Assembly (NCBI GenBank): GCA_025846845.1
Contig: JAOYTL010000003.1
Span: 186,001 to 250,000 of the forward strand
From: Alloboseaceae bacterium BT-24-1
GTDB lineage: Bacteria; Pseudomonadota; Alphaproteobacteria; Rhizobiales; Beijerinckiaceae
Direction of reading: 5' to 3'
Length of the DNA stretch: 64,000 bases
In this document: positions 51,742 to 59,162 of the stretch, one piece after another
Position numbering within the stretch: the first letter of the stretch is position 1
Layout: each line of letters begins with the position of its first letter
Program-made: the position numbers and the translations under genes
Notes under the pieces: generated by a model
What the model was told of the DNA's origin: nothing
The model's database searches: none
What the model saw: only the letters and a program-made list of their open reading frames with translations

Positions 51742-54225
51742 TCACCCGCCCGCGGCGTAGCTCGCGCGATCACTCGCGTTGACGGCGCGGACTTCACCCG
51801 TCGGTGCGCCACTCGCCCCTTTGCGTTGCCGCAGCCGGATACGCCGCGGTTCGCCCGGCGCCAGATGGAACCAGTTCCGCTCCGGCCGCCAACCGGGATC
51901 GACGATCTCGACCGATTGCGCGAAGCGCTGGGTCGAGAGCACGAGCCAGCAATCGTCGCCATCGCGCTCCAGCTGCACTGACAAACCGCAGTAATGCCGT
52001 TCATGACCGCGCCCGAGTGGGAAGTGGAAGGCCTCAGCCAGCACCTCGCCGCTCGCAGTATCCCTCAGTACGGCCGAGGTCACGTCATGGCCAGGCGGGC
52101 CGAAGCGATAGGCATAGGCGATATCGAAGAAGCGCCCGATCAGATCGAAGGCCGAGAGGCTCGTTGCTGAGCGCTGAGCGAGCGCGACCTCACGCTTCGC
52201 CTGGACCACAGCGACCTCGCCGGAGCGCCAGCAGGTCAATTCGACGATCGCGGCAAGCGGCTCCGGACGCTCGTTCAGGACATGCAGGGCAAGCCCGTTG
52301 ACGCCCTCGTCGGTGAGCGCGAGCTGGACCGGCCGGAAGGCGCGGGCGAGCCCATGCCAGGCCGATTTCGGCTCGCCATCGCTGGCGATCACGCCCCAGC
52401 CGGCGCCGGGCTGGAGATCCTGCAGCAGCCAGACCAGCGCGCCGCGCGTCGGCGAGCCCGGCCGGCGCCATTCGGCGAAGGTCTCTTCCATCACCTCGGC
52501 GACGGTCGCACGCGACAAGGCGAAATAGCGCTCCAGATCCTCGCGCCGCAGCTGCGCCGGATCGAGTCCGTAGAGCCGCTCGAGATAATGGTCGCGCACG
52601 TCCTCGAAATCCCAGGAGGCGCCGGCATCGCGCGGCACGCCGCGCTTCCAGTCGGGATGATGGGTGATCGCCGGCGGCTTGCCTGAGCGTAGCGAGATCT
52701 CCTCCGGCACATTGGCGAAGGCGAGGCTTTCGGCGGCGAAGCGAATATTGGCGCGGCGTGCATCGTCGAGGCCGCGCATATAGGCGCCGACGCCGTAATA
52801 ATGCGTCACGCCCTTGTCGGCGACGAAGGGCAGCGGCCCACCCGAGGGCGAATTCGGGACATAAGCGATGTCGGGCCGTAAGGCGGCGACAGCTTCCGGC
52901 AGGACCTCGTCGAAGAGCGGGCCGGACCAGGCCTCCGGCGGCGCGCCCAGCATCGCCGATTGCTGGAAGACCTCACTGCCGCCGCAGAGCACGACGAGGC
53001 TCGGCGCGCCCTGCGTCCGATCGAGCAGCGCCTCGACCTCCGCCGCGATCGCCGCTCGGAAGCCGGCATCGCCCTGCGGATAGTCGAAATTGGCGAGCAT
53101 CATCTCCTGCCAGACCATGATGCCGAGCTCGTCGCAGAGCGCGAAGAACGCCTCGTCCTCATAGGTCATCACGCCGGGCAGGCGGATCATGTTCATGCCG
53201 GCCTCGCGCGCCAGCATGAGCCAGGGCTCGTAGGCCGCGCGGCCGCCAGCCAGCGTGGTGACGTCGGCATTGCTCCAGCAGGCGCCGCGGCAGAACACCG
53301 GGACGCCGTTGACGACGAGGCCGAAGCCCTCGCCGTCGTCGCCGCGATCGACTTCTAGTGAGCGGAAGCCGATGCGGCCGAGATCGATCGTCTCGCCGTC
53401 TAGCGTCAAGGTGAGATCGTGCAGCGCCGGCTCGCCATGAGTATGCGGGAACCAGGGCGCGATGCCGGACAAGGATAATGTGCCGGCTAATCGACTATCA
53501 CCATCAGCGTGCAAGACCGCCTCGCCGCCGGCGCAGCGCATGATTGCGCGACCTGGCAGCGACGCACTAGCGGCAAGCGTCAGGCTGAGCGCGACGGTGC
53601 CGGTCTGCCCGTCATAGCTCGTGCGCAGATCGACGGATTCGATCTGCGGCGCATTCGCCTCGCTCTCGATCCGTAGCACCGGGCGATACGGCCCGGTCGG
53701 CAGGCCGGGCGGGCACCAGCCCGGCATCGAGCCGAGCGCGCTGGTACGAAACCAGCGCAGGCCGTTGGGCTGGATCATCGTCGGCCGCCAGCGGGAGCGG
53801 CGCGGCACCGCGGCGAGCTTCGGCGCCAACGCGCGGAAGCACAGCGCGATCTCCGTCCCGGCCGAGCAATCGACGGCGAGCTCGACAGCCGCGAACATCG
53901 AGGCGCTGTCGGCCTGCTTGATCCCGCCGACCCAGATCTCAGTGACGGTCGCCAATCCCTCGAAGCGCAGGCGCCCGTTCAGGGGGGCGGTCAGCCGCGT
54001 GCGGTACCAGTGATCCTGCTGACCGATCGCATTGGCACTGGCATCGTCGAGCCGGCCGAGTGCACGCAGCGTCCCGGCTACCGTGCCAGGCACCGTGGCC
54101 GCCTGCCAGTCGCCGTCCTCCGGCAGGGCGGCCGGCGTCGCAACGGTATCAGCCGCTGTCGCGAGCCAGGACCAGCCCCCGAGCGGCTCTACCCGTTCCC
54201 CGCTGCGCGCAACGATGCGGGCCAT
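51742..54225 (-). CDS. Glycoside hydrolase family 2 protein (beta-mannosidase-like)
   Basis: The 827-residue protein has the GH2 order: sugar-binding jelly roll (about 30-190), immunoglobulin-like domain, and a TIM barrel beginning FCRGACWSNADV. The barrel includes LCDELGIMVWQEMMLANFDYP, the acid/base Glu in VVLCGGSEVFQQ and the nucleophile Glu in FAAESLAFAN. The acid/base is preceded by Ser, where clan GH-A usually has Asn. No signal peptide is seen, so it acts in the cytoplasm. It is the last gene of the aminoacyl-carrier operon, three bases after the DUF1839 gene. Confidence 0.85.
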   Translation of the reverse strand: MARIVARSGERVEPLGGWSWLATAADTVATPAALPEDGDWQAATVPGTVAGTLRALGRLDDASANAIGQQDHWYRTRLTAPLNGRLRFEGLATVTEIWVGGIKQADSASMFAAVELAVDCSAGTEIALCFRALAPKLAAVPRRSRWRPTMIQPNGLRWFRTSALGSMPGWCPPGLPTGPYRPVLRIESEANAPQIESVDLRTSYDGQTGTVALSLTLAASASLPGRAIMRCAGGEAVLHADGDSRLAGTLSLSGIAPWFPHTHGEPALHDLTLTLDGETIDLGRIGFRSLEVDRGDDGEGFGLVVNGVPVFCRGACWSNADVTTLAGGRAAYEPWLMLAREAGMNMIRLPGVMTYEDEAFFALCDELGIMVWQEMMLANFDYPQGDAGFRAAIAAEVEALLDRTQGAPSLVVLCGGSEVFQQSAMLGAPPEAWSGPLFDEVLPEAVAALRPDIAYVPNSPSGGPLPFVADKGVTHYYGVGAYMRGLDDARRANIRFAAESLAFANVPEEISLRSGKPPAITHHPDWKRGVPRDAGASWDFEDVRDHYLERLYGLDPAQLRREDLERYFALSRATVAEVMEETFAEWRRPGSPTRGALVWLLQDLQPGAGWGVIASDGEPKSAWHGLARAFRPVQLALTDEGVNGLALHVLNERPEPLAAIVELTCWRSGEVAVVQAKREVALAQRSATSLSAFDLIGRFFDIAYAYRFGPPGHDVTSAVLRDTASGEVLAEAFHFPLGRGHERHYCGLSVQLERDGDDCWLVLSTQRFAQSVEIVDPGWRPERNWFHLAPGEPRRIRLRQRKGASGAPTGEVRAVNASDRASYAAGG

Positions 54226-54228
54226 GGT

Positions 54229-55242
54229 TCAGCCGGGGAAGCGCTGCCCCAGCGCCTCGCTGACCTGGTCGTGCTCGCTGACGAGGCCGGCCAGCGTCGC
54301 GTCGAGACGCTCGAAGCGCTTCTGCTTCATCGCCCTGGCGAGATGGAACTGTGCCACCTTGGCGCCCTCGGCGATGCGCAGCGAGCCGTCGCGAGCGGCT
54401 TCCAATCCATCGACGGTCTGGCCGAGCCAGGAGAGATGGCTGGCGAGCAGTTCGAAATTAGCGCCGAGCTGGCGCAGCGTGTTGAAGGCGTAGTGATGGA
54501 AGGCGGCACCCGGCCGCTCGGCCAGCGCTTCGGCCTGTGCGGTGGCGACAGTGCGGAAGGCCGCGACCGGATTATCGGCCGGCCGGCGCGCGACATGGCG
54601 GGCGAGCAGCTTGAGCGCAGTCGCACGCAGGGTGACATCGTCCGGCAGGCACTGCGGCAGGCGCACCATCTCGGCATAGGGGAAGAGCGTGTCCTCGCGC
54701 ATCTGCCCCGGCAGCAGCCGGAACAGCCCGTCGAAATCCTCAGCCACGGCCCGGTGCAGGCCGTCATTGTGGAAATAGTCGAGCTCGCGGGCGGCGCGGT
54801 CGAGCCGGTTCACCGCGATCGTCGTCTTGCCGTGGCTCTCGCGATAGGAGACGCCGCGGGTATCGGGCATGTAGAAGGAATCGAGTTCGAGCAGGACGAG
54901 GCGGCCGAGCCCGATCTGCTGCTCGATATGGCCGATCAGCTCGTCATAGAGCGCAAGCTCGGTCACCTTGAGCCCGTAGAGCGCTTCGAGGTCGTCGAGC
55001 GGCGGTTTGAAGAAGGTGAATTGGTCGCCCTCGAAATCCTGGGTGATCGTGAAGCCGAAGGCGGCCGCCGGCTCCAGGCCGAGCGCGTGCAGGATCTCGA
55101 TCCAGAGATCGGCATAGCAATTGGTCTGCGGCCAGTGCCGCTCGCCGGCATGCATGGCATGCCTGTCATAGGCGAGCGGATCGACCGGCAGGAGCCGGCC
55201 CGCCATGGCGGCGGGCGCGGCGATCTTTTGCTGCGCCGTCAT
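54229..55242 (-). CDS. DUF1839-family protein of the aminoacyl-carrier cluster
   Basis: ATG 55242 (MTAQQKIAAPAAMAGRLLPV) gives 337 residues; GTG 55251, overlapping the ligase stop, is an alternative. Segments such as WPQTNCYADLWIEILHALGLEP, FEGDQFTFFKPPLDDLEALYG, RLVLLELDSFYMPDTRGVSY and DYFHNDGLHR fit DUF1839, including a conserved Cys and an LELDSFYMPDT motif that looks like a papain-like or transglutaminase-like Cys-His-Asp arrangement. It is a candidate acyltransferase or hydrolase acting on the aminoacyl-carrier protein. Function is not established. Confidence 0.8.
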   Translation of the reverse strand: MTAQQKIAAPAAMAGRLLPVDPLAYDRHAMHAGERHWPQTNCYADLWIEILHALGLEPAAAFGFTITQDFEGDQFTFFKPPLDDLEALYGLKVTELALYDELIGHIEQQIGLGRLVLLELDSFYMPDTRGVSYRESHGKTTIAVNRLDRAARELDYFHNDGLHRAVAEDFDGLFRLLPGQMREDTLFPYAEMVRLPQCLPDDVTLRATALKLLARHVARRPADNPVAAFRTVATAQAEALAERPGAAFHHYAFNTLRQLGANFELLASHLSWLGQTVDGLEAARDGSLRIAEGAKVAQFHLARAMKQKRFERLDATLAGLVSEHDQVSEALGQRFPG

Positions 55243-55247
55243 CGCGC

Positions 55248-56168
55248 TCACGGCCAGAGCACGTTGCGCACAGCTGCCGGCCAGCGCGCGACGTCGTAGC
55301 CGTGGTGCTTGAACAGAGCGAGCGCGACCCGCTCCATGCCGAAGCCAACGCAGGCGGTGTGCGCGGTTTCGCCGGCCGATGTCTCGATGCCCCAGGTCGT
55401 GCCGAAATGGTCCTGATGGTAGTTGAAGGAGAGGCAGGCGGTCGGCTTCTCCTCGCTCTCGATCGGGATCAGCAGCTCGAACTTCAGGCGCTGGTCGCGC
55501 TGGTTGTTGGCGAGCATGCGCCCGGCCCGGCCGAAGAACGGGTCGTTGGCGACGTCGACATGCAAGGGCACGCCGAGCGAGGCCATCATCTCCTGGCCGC
55601 GATCGAGCCAGAGCGCACGGAACTCCGTGACCTGCTCGGGCGTGCCGAAGCGGACATATTCGCGCATCCGGAAGAGCTGCATCCGGGCCGGGTCCTTCGA
55701 GGGCTCGTGCCGGAAGCAATAGGATTGCAGGTCGAACAGCGCACCGTCCGGCTTGAGCGGCCCGCGCTTGGCGACGACCGGATAGAGCACGTAGCAGGCG
55801 GCCGGGGTCAGCACGACATCGGTCGACTTCTGGCCGCCGGTCCAATCATGCCCCTCGGCGACATTGTGCAGCAGTTCGGCATGGGCGCGCTCGTCGCCGT
55901 CGAAGGAATGCACCGTGCCGGCGAGCTGCGGGAAGCTCTTAAGATAGCCGCTCTTCTCGAAAGAGTGGCGGCTCATCGCGGGCGGGAAGCGCGCGACCTC
56001 GGCGCCGTCCTTGCCGCCATAGCGGGTGATCAGCAGGTCGAACTGGGCGACGACCTCCTCGAACAGGCCGCTGCGGCCATAGAGACCGTCGACACCGGTG
56101 TCGATCAGCAGGCCGTTATCGATCAGCTCCGCAAGAAAACCCTGCGGCTGGGGGCAGTTCTGGCACAT
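55248..56168 (-). CDS. Amino acid:[carrier protein] ligase (SerRS-like class II synthetase core)
   Basis: The 306-residue protein is a class II aminoacyl-tRNA-synthetase core without the tRNA-binding arm. Motif 2 is FRHEPSKDPARMQLFRMREY and motif 3 is CVGFGMERVALALF. The Zn ligands known for this family can be placed: Cys in TPAACYVLYP, Glu in MREYVRFG and Cys in HTACVGFG. Characterised relatives from Bradyrhizobium and Agrobacterium activate glycine or alanine and load it on a carrier protein's phosphopantetheine. Its carrier (57408-57653) is in the same operon. Confidence 0.92.
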   Translation of the reverse strand: MCQNCPQPQGFLAELIDNGLLIDTGVDGLYGRSGLFEEVVAQFDLLITRYGGKDGAEVARFPPAMSRHSFEKSGYLKSFPQLAGTVHSFDGDERAHAELLHNVAEGHDWTGGQKSTDVVLTPAACYVLYPVVAKRGPLKPDGALFDLQSYCFRHEPSKDPARMQLFRMREYVRFGTPEQVTEFRALWLDRGQEMMASLGVPLHVDVANDPFFGRAGRMLANNQRDQRLKFELLIPIESEEKPTACLSFNYHQDHFGTTWGIETSAGETAHTACVGFGMERVALALFKHHGYDVARWPAAVRNVLWP

Positions 56169-56172
56169 GCGA

Positions 56173-57408
56173 TCACCGGGAAAGGCTGGGATCGTGCTTG
56201 TACACGGCCAGCAGGTTGGAGGTGTTGCCGAGGATACGGTCGTTGTTGATCATGATCGGCGCCGAGAGCGCATCGCGCATCAGGCGCGCCAGGCTCGCCG
56301 GGCTGTCATTGCGATAGCCCTGGATGCCGCAGATCAGGAAGGCCTGCATCACGATCTCGCCGACGCTCTGCGACGCCACGACCTTGATGCTGTTCATCGC
56401 CACGACGAAGCCCATCGAGGAGAGCTCGTCGGCATCGTTGCGGGCGCGCTCATAGCGGTCGAGCCCGGCGACGACCAGCGCCTTGAACTGCTGCAAGCGA
56501 GCGAGCAGCTCGGCCAGGCGCAGCGCGCTTGGCGGGGTCGAGCCGGGACGCTTGCGCGCCTCGCTGCGCACGAAACCCTCGGCACGGGCGACGGCCTCGG
56601 CCGCGATGCCGTACCAGACCGAGGCCCAGAGCAGATGCGCGTTCGGCAGCATCGACTGCGCTGCGATCTCGGCGAAAGGCACCGGGATGATCTGCTCTGC
56701 CGGGGCCCGGCCGGCAAAGGTGAAGTTGTCGGAGCAGGTGCCGCGCATGCCCATCGTGTCCCAGGCGGCGCTGCGCTCGAGCCGGTACTGGTCGCTGGTC
56801 AGAACGGACATGACCTGGTCGGAGGGTGGCGCCTCGGGCGTGCGCCTGGACGTGATCAGGATGGCATCGGCCTGCGCGCCATAGGAGATCAGGCAGCCTT
56901 CCTTGTCGAGGGTGAACTCGTCGCCCTCGCGCACCACGCCGCAGATCGAACTGCGCAGATCGCCACCGACGCCGCCGCCCTCGGTCGTCGCCGACGCGAG
57001 CAGGAGCTGCTCGCGGGCGATGCGGGCCATGAAGGAGCCGTGCCAGGGGTCGTCATTGCAATGCACGACCAGGCTCGACGCCTTGATCTGGTGCATTGAA
57101 TAGATCATGCCGGTCGAGCCGCAGGCTTGGGCCAGCACCGCGCAGATCTCCGAGATCGTCGCGAGGCTCGCCCCTTCACCGCCATGAGCCACCGGGATCA
57201 TGATGCCGAGCAGACGCTCGCGCTTCAGCGCCTCGAAGGCCTCATGCGGGAAGCGCGAGTTCGCATCGACATCCGCTGCATGCTCGGCCGCGATCTTGGC
57301 GATCTTGCGCGCCGTGGCGATCATCGCCTTCTGCGCCTCGGCGCTGGCGCCGGGCATCTCCGTGGAAAGCTGGTAGCCGGCTTCGGCGAGGCGGGCGAGC
57401 GTCGTCAT
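56173..57408 (-). CDS. Acyl-CoA dehydrogenase-family flavoprotein
   Basis: The 411-residue protein has the three-domain dehydrogenase fold: N-terminal helices (HEAFEALKRERLLGIMIPVA), beta domain with FAD-binding-type GVGGDLRSSICG and TMGMRGTCSDNFTFAG, and helical C-terminal domain (MQAFLICGIQGYRNDSPASLARLMRDAL). It shares one base with the carrier gene (TGATG) and ends four bases before the ligase. Because its partner is an amino acid-loading system, it may oxidise an aminoacyl-carrier thioester instead of a CoA ester. That is inference. Confidence 0.88.
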   Translation of the reverse strand: MTTLARLAEAGYQLSTEMPGASAEAQKAMIATARKIAKIAAEHAADVDANSRFPHEAFEALKRERLLGIMIPVAHGGEGASLATISEICAVLAQACGSTGMIYSMHQIKASSLVVHCNDDPWHGSFMARIAREQLLLASATTEGGGVGGDLRSSICGVVREGDEFTLDKEGCLISYGAQADAILITSRRTPEAPPSDQVMSVLTSDQYRLERSAAWDTMGMRGTCSDNFTFAGRAPAEQIIPVPFAEIAAQSMLPNAHLLWASVWYGIAAEAVARAEGFVRSEARKRPGSTPPSALRLAELLARLQQFKALVVAGLDRYERARNDADELSSMGFVVAMNSIKVVASQSVGEIVMQAFLICGIQGYRNDSPASLARLMRDALSAPIMINNDRILGNTSNLLAVYKHDPSLSR

Positions 57409-57653
57409 CAGACGTGCTCGCTCTGGATGGTGCGGATCGCGTTCTCGATCGCGGCGATCGAGGCGAAGTTGCGCCGGTTCATCATCATGTCGGGGAATTC
57501 GACCTCGAAGGCATCTTCGAGCGCCATCATCAGCTCGACGGTACCGAAGGAGGTGAGGCCGGCATTGTAGAGATCGGCCTCGTCACTGAGGGTGCCGACG
57601 TCGACCGGGAGCTTGCCGGTGGTCTTGAGGATTTCGCGGATCCTGGTCTTCAT
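57408..57653 (-). CDS. Acyl carrier protein-like aminoacyl carrier protein
   Basis: The 81-residue acidic helical protein has the phosphopantetheine site Ser in YNAGLTSFGTVELMMALEDA (the usual DSL is TSF here). Length and helix layout (TRIREILKTTGKL, ALEDAFEVEFPDMM, NFASIAAIENAIRTI) match carrier proteins. It is the first gene of the operon and the probable substrate of the amino acid:carrier ligase. A 9-bp hairpin lies in its leader. Confidence 0.92.
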   Translation of the reverse strand: MKTRIREILKTTGKLPVDVGTLSDEADLYNAGLTSFGTVELMMALEDAFEVEFPDMMMNRRNFASIAAIENAIRTIQSEHV

Positions 57654-57700
57654 CTCTCGTCCTGCCCTGTCGTAACCGGACCTCGGCGCGCCGCAGCACA

Positions 57701-57721
57701 CGCTGGCGCAGAGCGCCAGCG
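57701..57721. other. Perfect hairpin in the carrier-protein operon leader
   Basis: CGCTGGCGC (57701-57709) pairs with GCGCCAGCG (57713-57721) around a three-base loop, 48 bp before the carrier start. There is no T-run on either strand, so it is not an intrinsic terminator. It could be a 5'-UTR stability element. Confidence 0.5.
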
Positions 57722-57905
57722 ATGGCTGTCGAGGGGTTTCGGTCGGTTGGTGTGACGCCGTATTGTTCGTTGCGTCAGGCCTAACGCATAAAATTTAAAG
57801 TTACCTTGCGGCCGCCGCAGAAAGACTGCGGAATGTATTTCGCAGGTCGAGGTCCGCAGATGTGGTAAACAGCAGATTGCCGCGAATACTCGCTTTTCCG
57901 AGCAT

Positions 57906-59162
57906 TCAGCCTGCTGCGGCGGCGGAATAATTTGGGGCCGCGTCGCGCTGTCCAGCGCTTGCGGGCTCGGCGCCCGCATCGGCATCGCTCGATCCGGTCA
58001 TGAACCAGAGCAATGCGGCTGTCTTGATCGAGTAGACGGAGTCGCTGACGATCATCAACAGGCAGATATAGGTCGCGACGCAGACCTTGAACCGCCAGGC
58101 CCGGGGCGACCGCTCCGGCGCGAAGATGAACAGGCTCCAGAAGCCGATCACGCCGATGAGCCCGATCTGGTTGAGCGAATAGGCGTAGCCGGAATCGGAC
58201 AGGAAGGGCTTGTCCGGCGACAGGCCGAAGACCGCGGCTGGCGAAAGCGAGGTGATGAGCCGCGCCGTCCAGAGCATGCGGCCCATGAAATTGTTCTGCC
58301 AGTTCACCTCGGCACTGACGAAGCCGTAGACGGCAAAGCCAATCAACAAGGTGAAGGGCGCGGCCAGCCAGATGAAGCGCGGCGTGCGCGGCGCCACCAG
58401 ATAGGCCACCGTCGCGACGATGCAGACATTGGCGCCGAAGCGCGAATCGCTGAGGATGATCGCCGTCAGCCCCGTCGCCATGGTCAGCCAGCGCTTTGCC
58501 ATGCCCGGCCGGTTGAGCGTCCAGATATAGAGGATTGCGCCGAAATTGCCGGTCGAGATCGGTTCGAGGAAGACTGAGGACGCCCGGTGCGGCCCGAGGA
58601 ACGGCAAGAGCGTGCGCGAGTCGGGTCTGAGGCCGCTGGCGAAAAGCGCGCCGGTCTGGCTGCTGACGTCGCTCGGCGCCACCGTGCCGCGCGCCACGTA
58701 GTATTTGATGATGTTGAAATAGGAGACGTAGACGTCGAGCGCCAGGAACTCGAACAGGCCGAAGGCGACGACGATGAGCCCACAGAGCAAGGCGGCGCGA
58801 TCGGCCAATCGTATATCGTTGCAGCTCTTGCCGAGCAGGTAGAAGGCGATCGGGATCAGGAAATCGCGCACCGCCTTGGGGTCGATCAGCGGGCGCATCG
58901 CCATCAGCAGGACGGCGTAGGACAGGAAGATCGCCAGCAGCAGATAGGGCGCGGCATTGCGACCGAGGCCGAGATAGAGCGCGGCGGCGACCAGCACCAC
59001 CTCGCAACCCATCACCATGGTGTCGTTGATGCCCATGACGTTGGTGTTGATGAAGCACAGCGCCATGTTGAAGGTGAGCGCGCCGATCAGCAGCGCGATC
59101 GGCAGGGTCGGGAGAGGCCGGCCCGGATCGAAGCCGTCAGCCATGGCCGAGGGCCTGCTCAC
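57906..59162 (-). CDS. O-antigen polymerase/ligase-like membrane protein
   Basis: GTG 59162 (MSRPSAMADGFDPGRP) overlaps the stop of the upstream chain-length gene; an ATG at 59144 is possible. The 418-residue protein has about ten hydrophobic segments (LPIALLIGALTFNMALCFIN, LLLAIFLSYAVLLMAMRPLI, LTALIILSDSRFGANVCIVA-like) and a large periplasmic loop (NWQNNFMGRMLWTARLITSL), the layout of Wzy/O-antigen ligase proteins. It probably polymerises or transfers exopolysaccharide repeat units. Sequence alone does not decide between polymerase and ligase. Confidence 0.8.
   Translation of the reverse strand: MSRPSAMADGFDPGRPLPTLPIALLIGALTFNMALCFINTNVMGINDTMVMGCEVVLVAAALYLGLGRNAAPYLLLAIFLSYAVLLMAMRPLIDPKAVRDFLIPIAFYLLGKSCNDIRLADRAALLCGLIVVAFGLFEFLALDVYVSYFNIIKYYVARGTVAPSDVSSQTGALFASGLRPDSRTLLPFLGPHRASSVFLEPISTGNFGAILYIWTLNRPGMAKRWLTMATGLTAIILSDSRFGANVCIVATVAYLVAPRTPRFIWLAAPFTLLIGFAVYGFVSAEVNWQNNFMGRMLWTARLITSLSPAAVFGLSPDKPFLSDSGYAYSLNQIGLIGVIGFWSLFIFAPERSPRAWRFKVCVATYICLLMIVSDSVYSIKTAALLWFMTGSSDADAGAEPASAGQRDAAPNYSAAAAG

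Noticed and set aside
57701..57721. Hairpin considered as a terminator for the polysaccharide operon
   Set aside because: Perfect stem, but no T-run on either strand; kept only as a leader hairpin.
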